Notes under the pieces: model-generated
Seen by the model: the letters and a program-made list of their open reading frames with translations, nothing else
The model's database searches: none
Told to the model about the DNA's origin: nothing
Program-made: the position numbers and the translations under genes
Assembly (NCBI RefSeq): GCF_027988105.1
Contig: NZ_JAQJZJ010000002.1
Coordinates: 124,001 to 188,000, forward strand
Source: Pseudomonas aestuarii
GTDB lineage: Bacteria > Pseudomonadota > Gammaproteobacteria > Pseudomonadales > Pseudomonadaceae
Direction of reading: 5' to 3'
Length of the DNA: 64,000 bases
Part shown: piece by piece, positions 21,615 through 31,167 of the stretch
How the letters are laid out: each line of letters begins with the position of its first letter
Position numbering within the stretch: position 1 is the stretch's first letter

Positions 21615-22594
21615 GCCGGCGTGCCGAACAGCGCCAGCGCGCGCAGGCATGCGTCGCGGTGCTGCTCGCCGCTGGCGGGCGCCAGCACCTGGCCCGGCAA
21701 ACGCAGGGCAAAGGGCTGCTGACGCTCGGACAGTTGCAGCACCCAATGACAGAGCAGCGACAGGCGCAGCTCGACATCGCCCGCCAGCGCCTCGAAATCC
21801 AGCCACGGCTCGCGCCCGCCGAGCGCGGCGAAGTCCTTGACCAACAGGCCCTGACCACGGGAATAGGCCTTCCAGTGCAGGCGCCGCTTGGAGTCACCGG
21901 GCTGGTAACGCTTCAGTCCCTGGAAATCCTCGCTGCCCTGGCCGTGGGCACGCATGCCCTGCTCGTCCAGCTCGTCATCAGCGCCTGCGGCCAGCGGCAA
22001 CTCGCCCTCCCGTGGTTGCGGATAGACCAGCAGGGCCTGGTCCAGGTCGACCCAGCTCCAGGCCACCAGGAGACCCAGCGGGAAGCGACTCTCGACCCGC
22101 AGGCGCCCCGGCCGCAGCCAGCCGCGACGCAGCGCTGGCAGGCTCAATTCGCACTCACTGACGCCCTGTGCGGGCACATCCTGAGTCTGACAAGGCTGCG
22201 ATGGCCACCCCAGGGCGATCGCCTGGTGCGCCCGTGCGCTGCTTTCCAGACGCAGGTGAAACTGCCCCTGCTCGCCGACGAACACCGCCCTTGCACCAGC
22301 GGCCTTGAGCACCAGACCCGCCAGGTTGCGGTAGGTGTGCAGGATGGCGACGATAAACAGCGACGTCAGCAGAAAGGTCAGGGCATAGGCCAGGCTGTTC
22401 TGGTAATTGATCGCGGTCAGCAGCATCAGCAGCAGCGCCAGGGCAAAGGCCAGCCCGACCCGCGTCGGCATGATGAAGATCCGCCGCTGGGTCAGGCGCA
22501 CGCTGGCGGCCGGTGGAATCCGCCGGGCCAGCCAGCGACTCCAGCGCTGCTTGAGCTGTTGCCTCAAAGCGCCGGCACCTCGCGCAGCAGCCAT
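21611..22594 (-). CDS. DUF58 domain-containing membrane protein
   Basis: DUF58 proteins travel with MoxR ATPases and transglutaminases; their fold resembles a VWA domain. The 327-residue protein has two helices close together (about 42-90), a beta-rich middle and the DUF58 signature GSEDFQGLKRYQPGDSKRRL near 230, then WKAYSRGQGLLVKDF. The ATG given overlaps the end of moxR by 31 bases and has no ribosome site. A TTG at 22567, overlapping the moxR stop and preceded by GAGGTG, is an equally good or better start and would shorten the protein by nine residues. Confidence 0.9.
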   Translation of the reverse strand: MAAARGAGALRQQLKQRWSRWLARRIPPAASVRLTQRRIFIMPTRVGLAFALALLLMLLTAINYQNSLAYALTFLLTSLFIVAILHTYRNLAGLVLKAAGARAVFVGEQGQFHLRLESSARAHQAIALGWPSQPCQTQDVPAQGVSECELSLPALRRGWLRPGRLRVESRFPLGLLVAWSWVDLDQALLVYPQPREGELPLAAGADDELDEQGMRAHGQGSEDFQGLKRYQPGDSKRRLHWKAYSRGQGLLVKDFAALGGREPWLDFEALAGDVELRLSLLCHWVLQLSERQQPFALRLPGQVLAPASGEQHRDACLRALALFGTPA

Positions 22595-23481
22595 TGCACC
22601 AGCGCGCCGCCGCCATGCCCGGTCGGATCGGCGCGCTCGCGCAGGCGATGACCGACCACCGACGGCAGCACGGCCTGCACATCTTCGGGAATCACATAAT
22701 CGCGGCCGTCGAGGAATGCCCAGGCGCGGGCGGCGGCGAGCAAAGCCAGGCTGGCCCGCGGCGACAGCCCCCAGGCGAACTGCGGCTGGCTGCGCGTGGC
22801 ATCGACCAGACGCAGCACATAGTCGATCAGGGCATCGCTGGCGCGCACCTTGGGCACCTCGGCCTGGATCAGCGCCAGCGCGGCATGGTCGAGAAGCGGC
22901 TCCAGGCGCGGCAGCAACGAGCGCCGCGAATCGCCGAGGAGCAAGGCTTTCTCAGCGGCCTTGGCCGGATAACCGAGCGACAGGCGCATGAGGAAGCGAT
23001 CGAGCTGCGACTCGGGCAGGGCGAAGGTGCCGCCCTGGCTCACCGGGTTCTGCGTGGCGATAACAAAGAAGGGTTCCGGCAGCGCTCGGGTCGCGCCCTC
23101 GATGGTCACCTGGCCCTCCTCCATGGCCTCGAGTAATGCACTCTGGCTCTTCGGGGTGGCCCGGTTGATCTCATCGGCCAAGACCAGTTCGGCGAATATC
23201 GGCCCCGGATGAAAGACGAATTGCCCGCTGTCCTTGACGAACACCGAGGTGCCGAGGATATCGCCAGGAAGCAGGTCGGAAGTGAACTGGATACGCTGAA
23301 AGCTCAGGCCCAGGACCCTGGCCAGCGCGTGGCTGAGGGTGGTCTTGCCCATGCCCGGCAAGTCCTCGATCAACAGGTGGCCGCGGGCCAACAGACAGGC
23401 CAGGGCCAGGCGCACCTGCGGCTCCTTGCCCAGCAGCACCTGATTCACCGCATCCAGGCAGGCATTCAGTCGTATACGCAT
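22564..23481 (-). CDS. MoxR family AAA+ ATPase
   Basis: MoxR ATPases act as chaperones for partner complexes containing DUF58/VWA proteins. The 305-residue protein has Walker A in LPGMGKTTL (about 41-49), Walker B with LVLADEINRA, sensor FVIATQNP, and the C-terminal lid region (SPRASLALLAAARAWAFLDG). It is the first gene of the MoxR-DUF58-TgpA operon. The 118-base gap upstream to the next chemoreceptor gene should hold the promoter, but I see no clear hexamers. Confidence 0.95.
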   Translation of the reverse strand: MRIRLNACLDAVNQVLLGKEPQVRLALACLLARGHLLIEDLPGMGKTTLSHALARVLGLSFQRIQFTSDLLPGDILGTSVFVKDSGQFVFHPGPIFAELVLADEINRATPKSQSALLEAMEEGQVTIEGATRALPEPFFVIATQNPVSQGGTFALPESQLDRFLMRLSLGYPAKAAEKALLLGDSRRSLLPRLEPLLDHAALALIQAEVPKVRASDALIDYVLRLVDATRSQPQFAWGLSPRASLALLAAARAWAFLDGRDYVIPEDVQAVLPSVVGHRLRERADPTGHGGGALVQWLLREVPAL

Positions 23482-23599
23482 CGTTCGCTCCGGCCTTTAT
23501 CCAAGTGCGTCGATGCTACTGGCCAGCGTCAGGCGGGCAAAGCACCCTGTAACCTTTGCTGACGAAACTGTGAGCGCGGTTCTCACTTAGCGGCGAACT

Positions 23600-25564
23600 C
23601 TACAAGCGGAAATGCCCGGCCATGCCCTGAAGTTCGCGGCCCAACTGGGCCAAGCGAATGCTCGAATCGGCCGTTTCGTCCATCGCCACCGAGGACTGAT
23701 CGGCGATATCGCGAATCGAGGTCACGCTGCGACTGATCTCTTCGGCCACCGCCGTCTGCTGTTCGGCCGCGGCGGCGATCTGCTGGTTCATCTCGAAGAT
23801 CTGGGTCACCGCCTCGGCAATCCCGGCGAGGGCGCCCTCGGTCTGATTGGCATCCTCCACCACATGGGCGACCAGGGCACCGCTCTGCTGCATGTCGGCC
23901 ACCGAGCGCCGCGCCCCCTCGCGCAGCGAGGAGATCAAGCCTTCGATTTCCGCGGTGGACTGCTGGGTACGCTTGGCCAGGGCCCGAACCTCATCGGCCA
24001 CCACGGCAAAGCCACGGCCCTGCTCGCCGGCGCGCGCGGCCTCGATGGCGGCGTTGAGGGCCAGCAGGTTGGTCTGTTCGGCCACGTTCTTAATCACATC
24101 CAGCACCGAATCGATGCGCTGGGTGTCCTGGCTGAGGTGCTCGATGCTCTGGGTGGTGGTGTCCATCGCCGCCGCCAGCTGGTCGATCCGCACCAGGGTC
24201 TGGCGCACCACCTCGGCGCCGCGACTGACCCGGTTGTCGGCGTCCTCGGTGGACGCGGCGGCCGCCTCGGCGTTACGCGCCACCTCATGCACGGTGGCGG
24301 TCATCTCGCTCATGGCGGTCGCCACCTGATCGGTTTCCACCCGCTGCCCGTTGACGCCCAGGCGGGTTTGTTCGGTAATCGCCGACAACGACTCGGCCGA
24401 CGCGGAAATCTGGCTTACCCCGCCCTGCAGCTGGCCGACCATCTCGCGCAGGTTGTTCGACATGCCCTGCATAGCGGCCTGCAACTGCCCCACCTCGTCA
24501 CTGCGCCGAACCTCGATGCGCACACTGAGGTCGCCCTCGGCAATCTGCCGGGCCTGCCCGATCACCTGCTTGAGCGGGCGCACAATCAGCAGGGTGATGG
24601 CCAATGTCGCCAGCAAACCGATCACCAGGGCCAGCGCTGCGGCCAGCAGAATCAGCCAGCCACTGGTTTGCAGTTGCGCCTGCATGGCACTCTTCTGGTC
24701 TGCGTAGGCCTGTCCGACCAACCCGACGATGCGCTCGGCCTGCTCTACCAGCAGGGCGTATTCCTGCTTCTGCTGGCGCAAGTGGCCGTTGTACTCCTTG
24801 AGCCGGTCATTGAACGAGTCGACGTTGCCGATGACCTCCGCCAGCACCGAGGCATAGCCCGGACTGTTCATGGCATCGCGCAGCTCACCGGCCAGGGTCT
24901 GCGCATCGATGGCTTGCTGGATTTCACCCTGAGCGACCTCGGCAGAACTGCGGCTCTGCTGCAGGCGTACTCGGGCCTGATCGAGCGCCTGCAACAAAAG
25001 CTGATGGACCTTGCTGATCTGCCCGGCCTGCAGCACCGACTCGCCGCCTTGGGTACCCTGGCTGCTCTCGAGCAGATCGATACCATCCTCGACCAGGCCC
25101 TCCCCGATCAGGTCAAGGCTGTTAGCGGCGCTCACCACCAGCCAATTGGCCGCCTCCAGGGACAGACTCATGTTTCCGGTCAAATCGACATAACGGTCGA
25201 AGGCTGCGAGGTACTGGTCGACGGCACTGTTGACCTCGCCCAGCACCTGCCCACCAGCGGCCGGCAGCTCGGCCTGCAAGGTTGCGCTGCTCGCCAGCAG
25301 CGCCTCGACCTGCTCATGCAGGCGCTCGACATGAGTGGCATCATTAGTCAGGGCAAAATCCTGCTCACTGCGGCGGATCTGCAGGACCTGGGTGTTGATC
25401 GCGCTCATGCGCTCGAGCAACGCCGAGCGGGCAGCAACCTCACGCAGGGCCGAATAGCCGGTGGCGGCCACCACCGCCGTGAGCGCCAGCACTACGCCGA
25501 ATCCCAGGGCCAGTTTCTTCGCCGTACTCAAGCTGGCGACGTGCCGTTGCAGATCAGTCCACAT
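23600..25564 (-). CDS. Methyl-accepting chemotaxis protein with long helical (HBM-type) sensor
   Basis: The 654-residue receptor has helix 1 (about 17-40), an unusually long, wholly helical periplasmic region of about 255 residues, helix 2 (about 300-325), HAMP ([18 protein letters not shown]) and a signalling domain with [20 protein letters not shown]. The length and helical character of the sensor fit the HBM (helical bimodular) family, whose members sense organic acids such as TCA intermediates; this assignment is by pattern, not by alignment. The start ATG at 25564 follows GGAGTGGGG. No adjacent chemotaxis genes. Confidence 0.9.
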   Translation of the reverse strand: MWTDLQRHVASLSTAKKLALGFGVVLALTAVVAATGYSALREVAARSALLERMSAINTQVLQIRRSEQDFALTNDATHVERLHEQVEALLASSATLQAELPAAGGQVLGEVNSAVDQYLAAFDRYVDLTGNMSLSLEAANWLVVSAANSLDLIGEGLVEDGIDLLESSQGTQGGESVLQAGQISKVHQLLLQALDQARVRLQQSRSSAEVAQGEIQQAIDAQTLAGELRDAMNSPGYASVLAEVIGNVDSFNDRLKEYNGHLRQQKQEYALLVEQAERIVGLVGQAYADQKSAMQAQLQTSGWLILLAAALALVIGLLATLAITLLIVRPLKQVIGQARQIAEGDLSVRIEVRRSDEVGQLQAAMQGMSNNLREMVGQLQGGVSQISASAESLSAITEQTRLGVNGQRVETDQVATAMSEMTATVHEVARNAEAAAASTEDADNRVSRGAEVVRQTLVRIDQLAAAMDTTTQSIEHLSQDTQRIDSVLDVIKNVAEQTNLLALNAAIEAARAGEQGRGFAVVADEVRALAKRTQQSTAEIEGLISSLREGARRSVADMQQSGALVAHVVEDANQTEGALAGIAEAVTQIFEMNQQIAAAAEQQTAVAEEISRSVTSIRDIADQSSVAMDETADSSIRLAQLGRELQGMAGHFRL

Positions 25565-25705
25565 ATATACCCCACTCCGGTCACTGACGAACCCCGCTCG
25601 CCACCTTAGCATGCAAGATAGGAGCGCAAGGCTGCTGGCGACAAGCCATCAACCTTGTCGGTTGTGCTTTTAGCTATATGCAGGTCGTTTTCAGAGCGGG
25701 CTAGC

Positions 25706-26311
25706 TCAGGGGCGGCGCATCTCGAAGCTATCGCGGGTACGGGTATAGGCCATGCCGCCCAGGCGGCCGACCAGATCGAGCTTGTGCGGATCGATCCGGC
25801 CCTGGTCGTTGAGCACCGCATCGTCGACATGGGCGAGCAGCACTTCGGCGAAGATCAGGTGGCAGTTCGGCGCATCCGGCGGATACGCCAGCACCTGCGC
25901 CACACGGCACTCGAAGGCCACCGCCGCGCCGGCCACACGCGGCACGTCAACTCGTTCGCTGGCCAGGCTGGCGATGCCACAGCTCTCGAACTCGCTGACC
26001 CCGTGGGGCAGGTGGGCGGCACTGGCATTCATCGCCTCGGCCTGGGTGAAGGAGACCAACTGGATCACCAGCTCACCGCTCGCCTGTACATTGCGCAGGG
26101 TGTCTTTCAGGCTGCCGTCGTCGCGCAGGTTGACGTTGACCATCAACGTCGGTGGCGCGTCGCTGATCACCTGAAAAAAACTGAACGGCGCCAGGTTGCT
26201 GATGCCGTCACGGGACACACTGGAGACCCAGGCGATCGGCCGCGGCGTTACCGTGGACGCCAGCCAGCGGTAGGCATCCAGCGCAGTCAGGCTGGCGAAA
26301 TCGAGTTGCAT
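25706..26311 (-). CDS. Flavin reductase family protein
   Basis: The 201-residue soluble protein belongs to the FMN-binding split-barrel flavin reductase group. Motifs are TPRPIAWVSS near 22, NLAPFSFFQVISDAPPTLM near 40 and HLIFAEVLLAHVDD near 155. Members reduce or bind flavins and some act on aromatic or phosphonate monooxygenase systems; no oxygenase gene is adjacent. Its ATG overlaps the stop of the upstream lipoprotein gene by one base (TGATG), so the two are co-translated. Confidence 0.9.
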   Translation of the reverse strand: MQLDFASLTALDAYRWLASTVTPRPIAWVSSVSRDGISNLAPFSFFQVISDAPPTLMVNVNLRDDGSLKDTLRNVQASGELVIQLVSFTQAEAMNASAAHLPHGVSEFESCGIASLASERVDVPRVAGAAVAFECRVAQVLAYPPDAPNCHLIFAEVLLAHVDDAVLNDQGRIDPHKLDLVGRLGGMAYTRTRDSFEMRRP

Positions 26312-26589
26312 CAGCGCCCTGCTCGCGACTCGCGGATGTAGAAGCGCGCGCGCTCGGCCTTGCTGGTGCAGCCCTTGTACCCTTCAAATTGCTGCTGGGT
26401 CTTCGCCGCAGTCAGCAGCGACAGGGCTTTGGAATAACTCACGGTACCGGTGAAACCTTCGGCCTTGGCCAGGTCCAGTTCGGCCCAGGCCGCGTTGAGT
26501 TGATTGGCGCAGCTGTCGCGATAGGCGGTTTTGCCGGCACAACCGGCCAGCACCAGGGCGATCATCGGTAGCAAGATCCAAGCTTTCAT
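26311..26589 (-). CDS. Small predicted lipoprotein
   Basis: The 92-residue precursor has a lipoprotein signal (MKAWILLPMIALVLAGC) with Cys17 as the lipid site and two more cysteines in the mature part (in RDSCANQL and KGCTSKAERA), which could form a disulphide. The body is helical (NAAWAELDLAKAEGF..., KALSLLTAAKTQQQFEGY). The start at 26589 has AAGGAG nine bases upstream. It is coupled to the flavin reductase gene, although one product is exported and the other is cytoplasmic, so a shared task is not obvious. The family is not recognised by name. Confidence 0.82.
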   Translation of the reverse strand: MKAWILLPMIALVLAGCAGKTAYRDSCANQLNAAWAELDLAKAEGFTGTVSYSKALSLLTAAKTQQQFEGYKGCTSKAERARFYIRESRAGR

Positions 26590-26689
26590 GTTGTGCACTC
26601 CTTGATATCGGGAAACAAGCAGATGGTGATGATGCCAATATGACGCCCGTCAGGCGGAAAAGTGCCTGCACACCTCAACAATAGACAAT

Positions 26690-27790
26690 CTAACAATGGG
26701 CGCGCTGACGTAGAAACGCCACTACGTCAGCCTGTTCGCCCACGAACTCGATGCGCCCGGCCTTGCTCTCGCGCTGGAAGGCATACATGGGGTCGTAATA
26801 CTCGACCAGCAACGCCTCGATCCAGCCGCGGTGCAGATCCACCACGCCCTGGCTCTGCTGCTCCAACAGCGCTTGATCCATGATCGCCGCCAGGCGCTGA
26901 TAGCGTTCACCGCCCAGGCGCTTGAGGATATTCGCCAGACTCTGCTGCAGGCGCTCGGCGAAGGCCTTGAAACCCTCCTGCGCACCCTGGAGGGCGATGA
27001 ATTCGGCACACAGGTCGATCACATAATCCTTGAGAATGCGCTCGACCCGGCCCGCCAGGCTGTCTTCCAGCCAGACCATGGGGAAATCCTGCATGCCCTG
27101 GTAGAGCTCCAGCGGCAAGGCGCTTCTGCCGATGATGCGGCCCTCGTCCTCGAGCACGAACTGCTCGATACCCGTCGCGCGCTTTTTCAGGATATCGATC
27201 GCCAGGGCATTCTCGAAATCGATCTGCGTCGGCTGGACAGTGGCGCGCTTGCCGAAGCTGGAACCGCGGTGATTGGCATGGCCTTCCAGATCCAGGCTGT
27301 TGTCAAGCTGGGCGATCACCTCGGTCTTGCCGGTGCCGGTCATGCCGCCGACCAGGATGAAGTCGCACTGCGCCGTCGCTTGCTGGGTGGTTTCCAGGAG
27401 AAAGGTACGCATCGCCTTGTAACCGCCGATCACCCGCGGATAGTCGATGCCCGCCTCGCTTTTCAGCCATTGCTGAACGATCTGCGAGCGCAGGCCGCCG
27501 CGAAAGCAATACAGATAGCCCTCGGGATTGGCCCTGGCAAAGGCCGCCCAGGCCTCAATCCGCTGCGCCTTGAGCTCACCGCTGACCAGTTGATGACCCA
27601 GTTCGATGGCAGCTTGCTGGCCGCGCTGCTTGTAGCAGGTGCCCACTCGCTGGCGCTCATCGTCGTCCATCAGCGGCAGGTTGCGCACGCCGGGAAAGGC
27701 GCCCTTGGCAAACTCGACCGGGGCGCGGGCATCCATCATCGGCGTGTCGTTGAGAAACAGTTGGCGGTAGTCCTGGGTATTGTCGCGCAT
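26690..27790 (-). CDS. selU: tRNA 2-selenouridine synthase
   Basis: SelU (MnmH, YbbB) replaces sulphur by selenium at the wobble 2-thiouridine of tRNAs for Lys, Glu and Gln through a geranylated intermediate, using selenophosphate. The 366-residue protein has an N-terminal rhodanese domain with the catalytic Cys95 in [11 protein letters not shown] and a P-loop [10 protein letters not shown] (about 148-157) in the C-terminal domain. Its ATG overlaps the selD stop by one base (TGATG), so selenophosphate supply and use are coupled. Confidence 0.96.
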   Translation of the reverse strand: MRDNTQDYRQLFLNDTPMMDARAPVEFAKGAFPGVRNLPLMDDDERQRVGTCYKQRGQQAAIELGHQLVSGELKAQRIEAWAAFARANPEGYLYCFRGGLRSQIVQQWLKSEAGIDYPRVIGGYKAMRTFLLETTQQATAQCDFILVGGMTGTGKTEVIAQLDNSLDLEGHANHRGSSFGKRATVQPTQIDFENALAIDILKKRATGIEQFVLEDEGRIIGRSALPLELYQGMQDFPMVWLEDSLAGRVERILKDYVIDLCAEFIALQGAQEGFKAFAERLQQSLANILKRLGGERYQRLAAIMDQALLEQQSQGVVDLHRGWIEALLVEYYDPMYAFQRESKAGRIEFVGEQADVVAFLRQRAHC

Positions 27791-28824
27791 CACAGCACCT
27801 CGACGGCATAGTGCTGGCGCTCGAGCAACTGGCCGATCGGCTCGAGCGCCAGGTCCAGTTCGGCGGCCAGGGCAAGAAACTCCGCTTCGCCCTCGGCGGT
27901 TACCGCGATCAGCAGGCCACCACTGGTCTGCGGGTCGCACAGCAGCAGTTTGTACAGCTCGGGTAGCGGCGCAATCTTCTCGCCGTAACTGTCGAAGTTA
28001 CGCTGGGTTCCGCCCGGCACACAGCCCTGCTCCAGGTAGTACTCGACGCTGGCCAGACGCGGCACCTTGGCGAACTCGACACGTGCGGTCAGGCCGCTGC
28101 CGTCGGCCATTTCGACCAGGTGGCCGAGCAGGCCGAAGCCGGTGACATCGGTCATCGCGGTGACTCCCGGCAACTTGCCGAAGCGGCTGCCGGGCTTGTT
28201 CAGGGTGCACATCCAGTCGCGCGCCAGGCCGACATCCTCGCGGCGCAGCTTGGCCTGTTTCTCCGCCGTGGTGAGGATGCCGATGCCCAGGGGCTTGCTC
28301 AGGTACAGCTTGCAGCCCACGGTGGCGGTGTCGTTGCGCTTCATATGACGTTTTTCCACCAGGCCGGTGACGGCCAGGCCGAAGATCGGCTCGGGGGCAT
28401 CGATGGAGTGACCGCCCGCCAGCGGGATACCTGCCTGGTCACACACCGAGCGGGCACCGCGAATCACTTCACGGGCCACTTCCGGGGCCAGCACATTGAC
28501 CGGCCAGCCGAGAATGGCGATGGCCATCAGCGGGTCGGCGCCCATGGCATAAATGTCGCTGATCGCGTTGGTCGCGGCGATCCGGCCAAAATCGAAGGGA
28601 TCGTCGACGATCGGCATGAAGAAGTCGGTGGTCGACACCACCCCGCGCTCTTCGTCGATGGCGTAGACCGCGGCATCGTCACGCGAAGCATTGCCGACCC
28701 ATAGATTGGGGTCGAGATTCTGCGCGCCACTGCCCGCCAGGATCACCTCCAGCACCTTGGGGGAAATCTTGCACCCGCAGCCAGCGCCGTGGCTGTACTG
28801 GGTCAAACGGATTGGCTCGCTCAT
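27790..28824 (-). CDS. selD: Selenide, water dikinase (selenophosphate synthetase)
   Basis: SelD makes selenophosphate from selenide and ATP. The 344-residue protein opens with [10 protein letters not shown], where Cys16 and Lys19 match the essential Cys17 and Lys20 of E. coli SelD. It is the cysteine form, with no in-frame UGA. Later motifs include the glycine-rich [15 protein letters not shown] and the GGHSID region. It is the first gene of a selD-selU pair; no selA, selB or selenoprotein gene is visible in this window, so a role beyond tRNA modification cannot be judged here. Confidence 0.97.
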   Translation of the reverse strand: MSEPIRLTQYSHGAGCGCKISPKVLEVILAGSGAQNLDPNLWVGNASRDDAAVYAIDEERGVVSTTDFFMPIVDDPFDFGRIAATNAISDIYAMGADPLMAIAILGWPVNVLAPEVAREVIRGARSVCDQAGIPLAGGHSIDAPEPIFGLAVTGLVEKRHMKRNDTATVGCKLYLSKPLGIGILTTAEKQAKLRREDVGLARDWMCTLNKPGSRFGKLPGVTAMTDVTGFGLLGHLVEMADGSGLTARVEFAKVPRLASVEYYLEQGCVPGGTQRNFDSYGEKIAPLPELYKLLLCDPQTSGGLLIAVTAEGEAEFLALAAELDLALEPIGQLLERQHYAVEVL

Positions 28825-28931
28825 GGAATCTCACTCATATCGTCGACAGGCGGCGGCATTCTAGCAAATGTGGCCTTGGCGCCAGTGCTCGGCGCGCGGT
28901 ATGTTGATAAAACAATGCTTTACGGGGGTAA

Positions 28932-29954
28932 ATGATGACGAAGCGAGTAGCGTTGGTCCTGGGCTCAGGCGGCGCGCGTGGCTATGCGCATATCGGCGTG
29001 ATCGAAGAGCTGGAAGCGCGCGGCTATGAGATTGCCTGCATCGCCGGTTGCTCCATGGGCGCGGTGATCGGCGGCATCTATGCGGCTGGCAAACTAAAGG
29101 ACTACAGCGACTGGACCCAGAGCCTGGACTACCTGGATGTTCTGCGCCTACTCGATGTGAGCTTCCGCCTGGGCGCCATTCGCGGCGAGAAGGTGTTCGG
29201 CAAGATCCGCGAGATCGTCGGGGAGATCAATATCGAGGATCTGTCGATTCCCTTCACCGCGGTCGCCACCGACCTGACCAACCAGCAGGAAATCTGGTTC
29301 CAGGAAGGCTGCCTGCATCAGGCCATGCGTGCTTCTGCGGCGATCCCCAGCCTGTTCACCCCGGTGATCCAGGGCAAGCGCATGCTGGTCGACGGCGGCC
29401 TGCTCAACCCGCTGCCCATAGTGCCGGTGGTATCCAGCCACTGCGACCTGATCATCGCGGTCAACCTGAACTCGACCAACCAACAGCATTACCCGTTACC
29501 GGTGATCGAACGGCCGCCGGCGCTGAAAAGCCGTTTCGACCTGGTGATGAACTCGCTCGGCTCACGGCTACCCACGTTTCGCCGCAAGCACGGCGAGGAC
29601 GACGAATTGCTGATGGTAGAACAGGCTCACGAGCAGTCAAACCCCTGGCTGCAGCGACCTGTCGAGCCCACCCCCGCGGAGGCGGAAAGCGCAGCCGCCA
29701 CCAAGTCCGCCAGCGGTTCGCGGGTCGCCGACCTGAGCGGGCCGGCCTCCCTGCTGGAGCTGATCAACCAGAGCTTCGAGGTCATGCAGACGTCACTGGC
29801 ACAGTACAAGATCGCCGGCTACCCGCCGGACATCCTGATCAACGTACCCAAGCGCGCCTGCCGCTTCTTCGAGTTCTACAAGGCTCCGGAACTGATCATG
29901 CTCGGCCGGCAGATCGCCCGCGACACCCTGGAGAAATACGAACGGGATAACTAG
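28932..29954 (+). CDS. Patatin-like phospholipase family protein (RssA type)
   Basis: The 340-residue protein has the patatin Ser-Asp dyad: oxyanion loop GSGGARG near 11, nucleophile Ser41 in AGCSMGAV, and Asp154 in LVDGGLLNP. No signal peptide or autotransporter domain is present, so it is a cytoplasmic RssA-like enzyme. A Pro/Ala-rich, probably disordered insertion lies near 240-275, before a helical C-terminus. Two adjacent ATG codons open the frame; the second (28935) is better spaced from GGGGG. It diverges from selD, sharing a 107-base promoter region. Confidence 0.92.
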   Translation: MMTKRVALVLGSGGARGYAHIGVIEELEARGYEIACIAGCSMGAVIGGIYAAGKLKDYSDWTQSLDYLDVLRLLDVSFRLGAIRGEKVFGKIREIVGEINIEDLSIPFTAVATDLTNQQEIWFQEGCLHQAMRASAAIPSLFTPVIQGKRMLVDGGLLNPLPIVPVVSSHCDLIIAVNLNSTNQQHYPLPVIERPPALKSRFDLVMNSLGSRLPTFRRKHGEDDELLMVEQAHEQSNPWLQRPVEPTPAEAESAAATKSASGSRVADLSGPASLLELINQSFEVMQTSLAQYKIAGYPPDILINVPKRACRFFEFYKAPELIMLGRQIARDTLEKYERDN

Positions 29955-30001
29955 GGCCTGTTGCCGATTCAGCGCAAACCGCGATGAAACGGCAACACCC
30001 C

Positions 30002-31084
30002 CTAGTCCAGCCCATCGGGAGGCAGGCTCTCGCGCGGCGGCTGAGACGCTGGCGTCTTGTTTGCCACCCAGTCGGTGAGCAGGCTGTAGGCCACGGCGAG
30101 CAAGGTCGGCCCCAGGAACAGGCCCATGAAACCAAAGGCCAGAAGCCCGCCAAACACGCCGAGCAGGACCACCACCAAGGGCAGATTACCGCCGCGACTG
30201 ATCAGATAGGGCTTGAGGATGTTGTCCACGCCACTGATCACGAACATGCCCCAGATCCCGAGAAAGATGGCAAAACCATAGTCACCCTGGGTAAACAGCC
30301 AGGCAGTGGCAGGCACCCAGATCAGCGGCGGCCCCATGGGGATCAGGCTGAACACGAAGGTGAGGATGCCGAGGATCAGCGCACCCGGCACACCGGCTAT
30401 ATAGAACCCGATAAACGCCAACAGCGCCTGCGCTGCCGCCGTGCCGATGACACCGTTGACCACCCGCTGTACGGTGCCGGCAACCAGTTCCAGATAGTGT
30501 TCGGCACGATCCCCGATCAGGCGTTCAAGCAGGCTCCGGGCGAACTCCGCCAGCCGTGCGCCGTCACGGTAGAAAAAAAACACCAGCACCAGGCTCAGGG
30601 ACAGTTCAAGAATTCCCCCGCCAACTTGCGCACTCCGGGCCAACAGCCAATTGCCGACCTGACCGAGATACGGCTTGAGGGTGGCCAAAAACGCCACCCC
30701 CTGCTGAGCAATGGTCTGCCACAGCCCGAGCAGACTTTCACCTAGCAGCGGGATCTCCACCAGCCAGTCCGGCGCTGGCGGCAGGCCAGTGATCTGGTAA
30801 CCCTTGAACAGCGCCGTGGCTGCGCCGACATGCTCGGCCAGGTTGAACCCCAGCATCACCAGGGGCACCGCCACCAGACCGATCCAGCCCAGGGTCAACA
30901 GCCCCGCCGCAGCGGTTTGCCGACCATTGAGCAGGCGGGTCAGCCCGCGCATCAGCGGCCAGCTGGCAAAGGACAACACCGCAGCCCAGAACAGTGCCGA
31001 GCCAAACGGCGCAAGCACCCACAGGCTCGCGCCGAGGAGCCCGAGGAGCAAAATCTGCACCAGCAAGCGGTCGTTATTGAGCAT
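30002..31084 (-). CDS. AI-2E family transporter (PerM-like permease)
   Basis: The 360-residue inner membrane protein has the AI-2E exporter layout of about eight helices in two groups with a central amphipathic stretch. Motifs are FFFYRDGARL near 190 and IPMGPPLIWVPAT with DNILKPYLISRG toward the end. Family members include autoinducer-2 exporter TqsA and Na+/H+ antiporters, so the substrate is open. The gene is convergent with the patatin-like gene and is preceded by a large perfect inverted repeat. Confidence 0.9.
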   Translation of the reverse strand: MLNNDRLLVQILLLGLLGASLWVLAPFGSALFWAAVLSFASWPLMRGLTRLLNGRQTAAAGLLTLGWIGLVAVPLVMLGFNLAEHVGAATALFKGYQITGLPPAPDWLVEIPLLGESLLGLWQTIAQQGVAFLATLKPYLGQVGNWLLARSAQVGGGILELSLSLVLVFFFYRDGARLAEFARSLLERLIGDRAEHYLELVAGTVQRVVNGVIGTAAAQALLAFIGFYIAGVPGALILGILTFVFSLIPMGPPLIWVPATAWLFTQGDYGFAIFLGIWGMFVISGVDNILKPYLISRGGNLPLVVVLLGVFGGLLAFGFMGLFLGPTLLAVAYSLLTDWVANKTPASQPPRESLPPDGLD

Positions 31085-31113
31085 TCTTGCAACTCCGCAC
31101 AGTGAGAAACGAC

Positions 31114-31146
31114 ACTGGGCCCTGCACCTCAGGTGCAGGGCCCAGT
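31114..31146 (-). terminator. Perfect 33-base inverted repeat, probable terminator of the DUF4892 gene
   Basis: Two 16-base arms (ACTGGGCCCTGCACCT and its exact complement) surround a single central base. It lies between the end of the DUF4892 gene and the start of the PerM-like gene, both on the minus strand. The minus-strand sequence after it is GTCGTTTCTC, so the T-run is poor. Confidence 0.7.
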
Positions 31147-31167
31147 CAGCAGGCCATTGCAGGATGA

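Noticed and set aside
23612..25609. A 665-codon open frame opposite the HBM-type chemoreceptor
   Set aside because: It mirrors the chemoreceptor codons, shows no domain and has no ribosome site.
29959..29997. Hairpin between the patatin-like and PerM-like genes
   Set aside because: Eight-base arms (TGTTGCCG / CGGCAACA) with a 23-base loop and no T-run; too weak to call a terminator.
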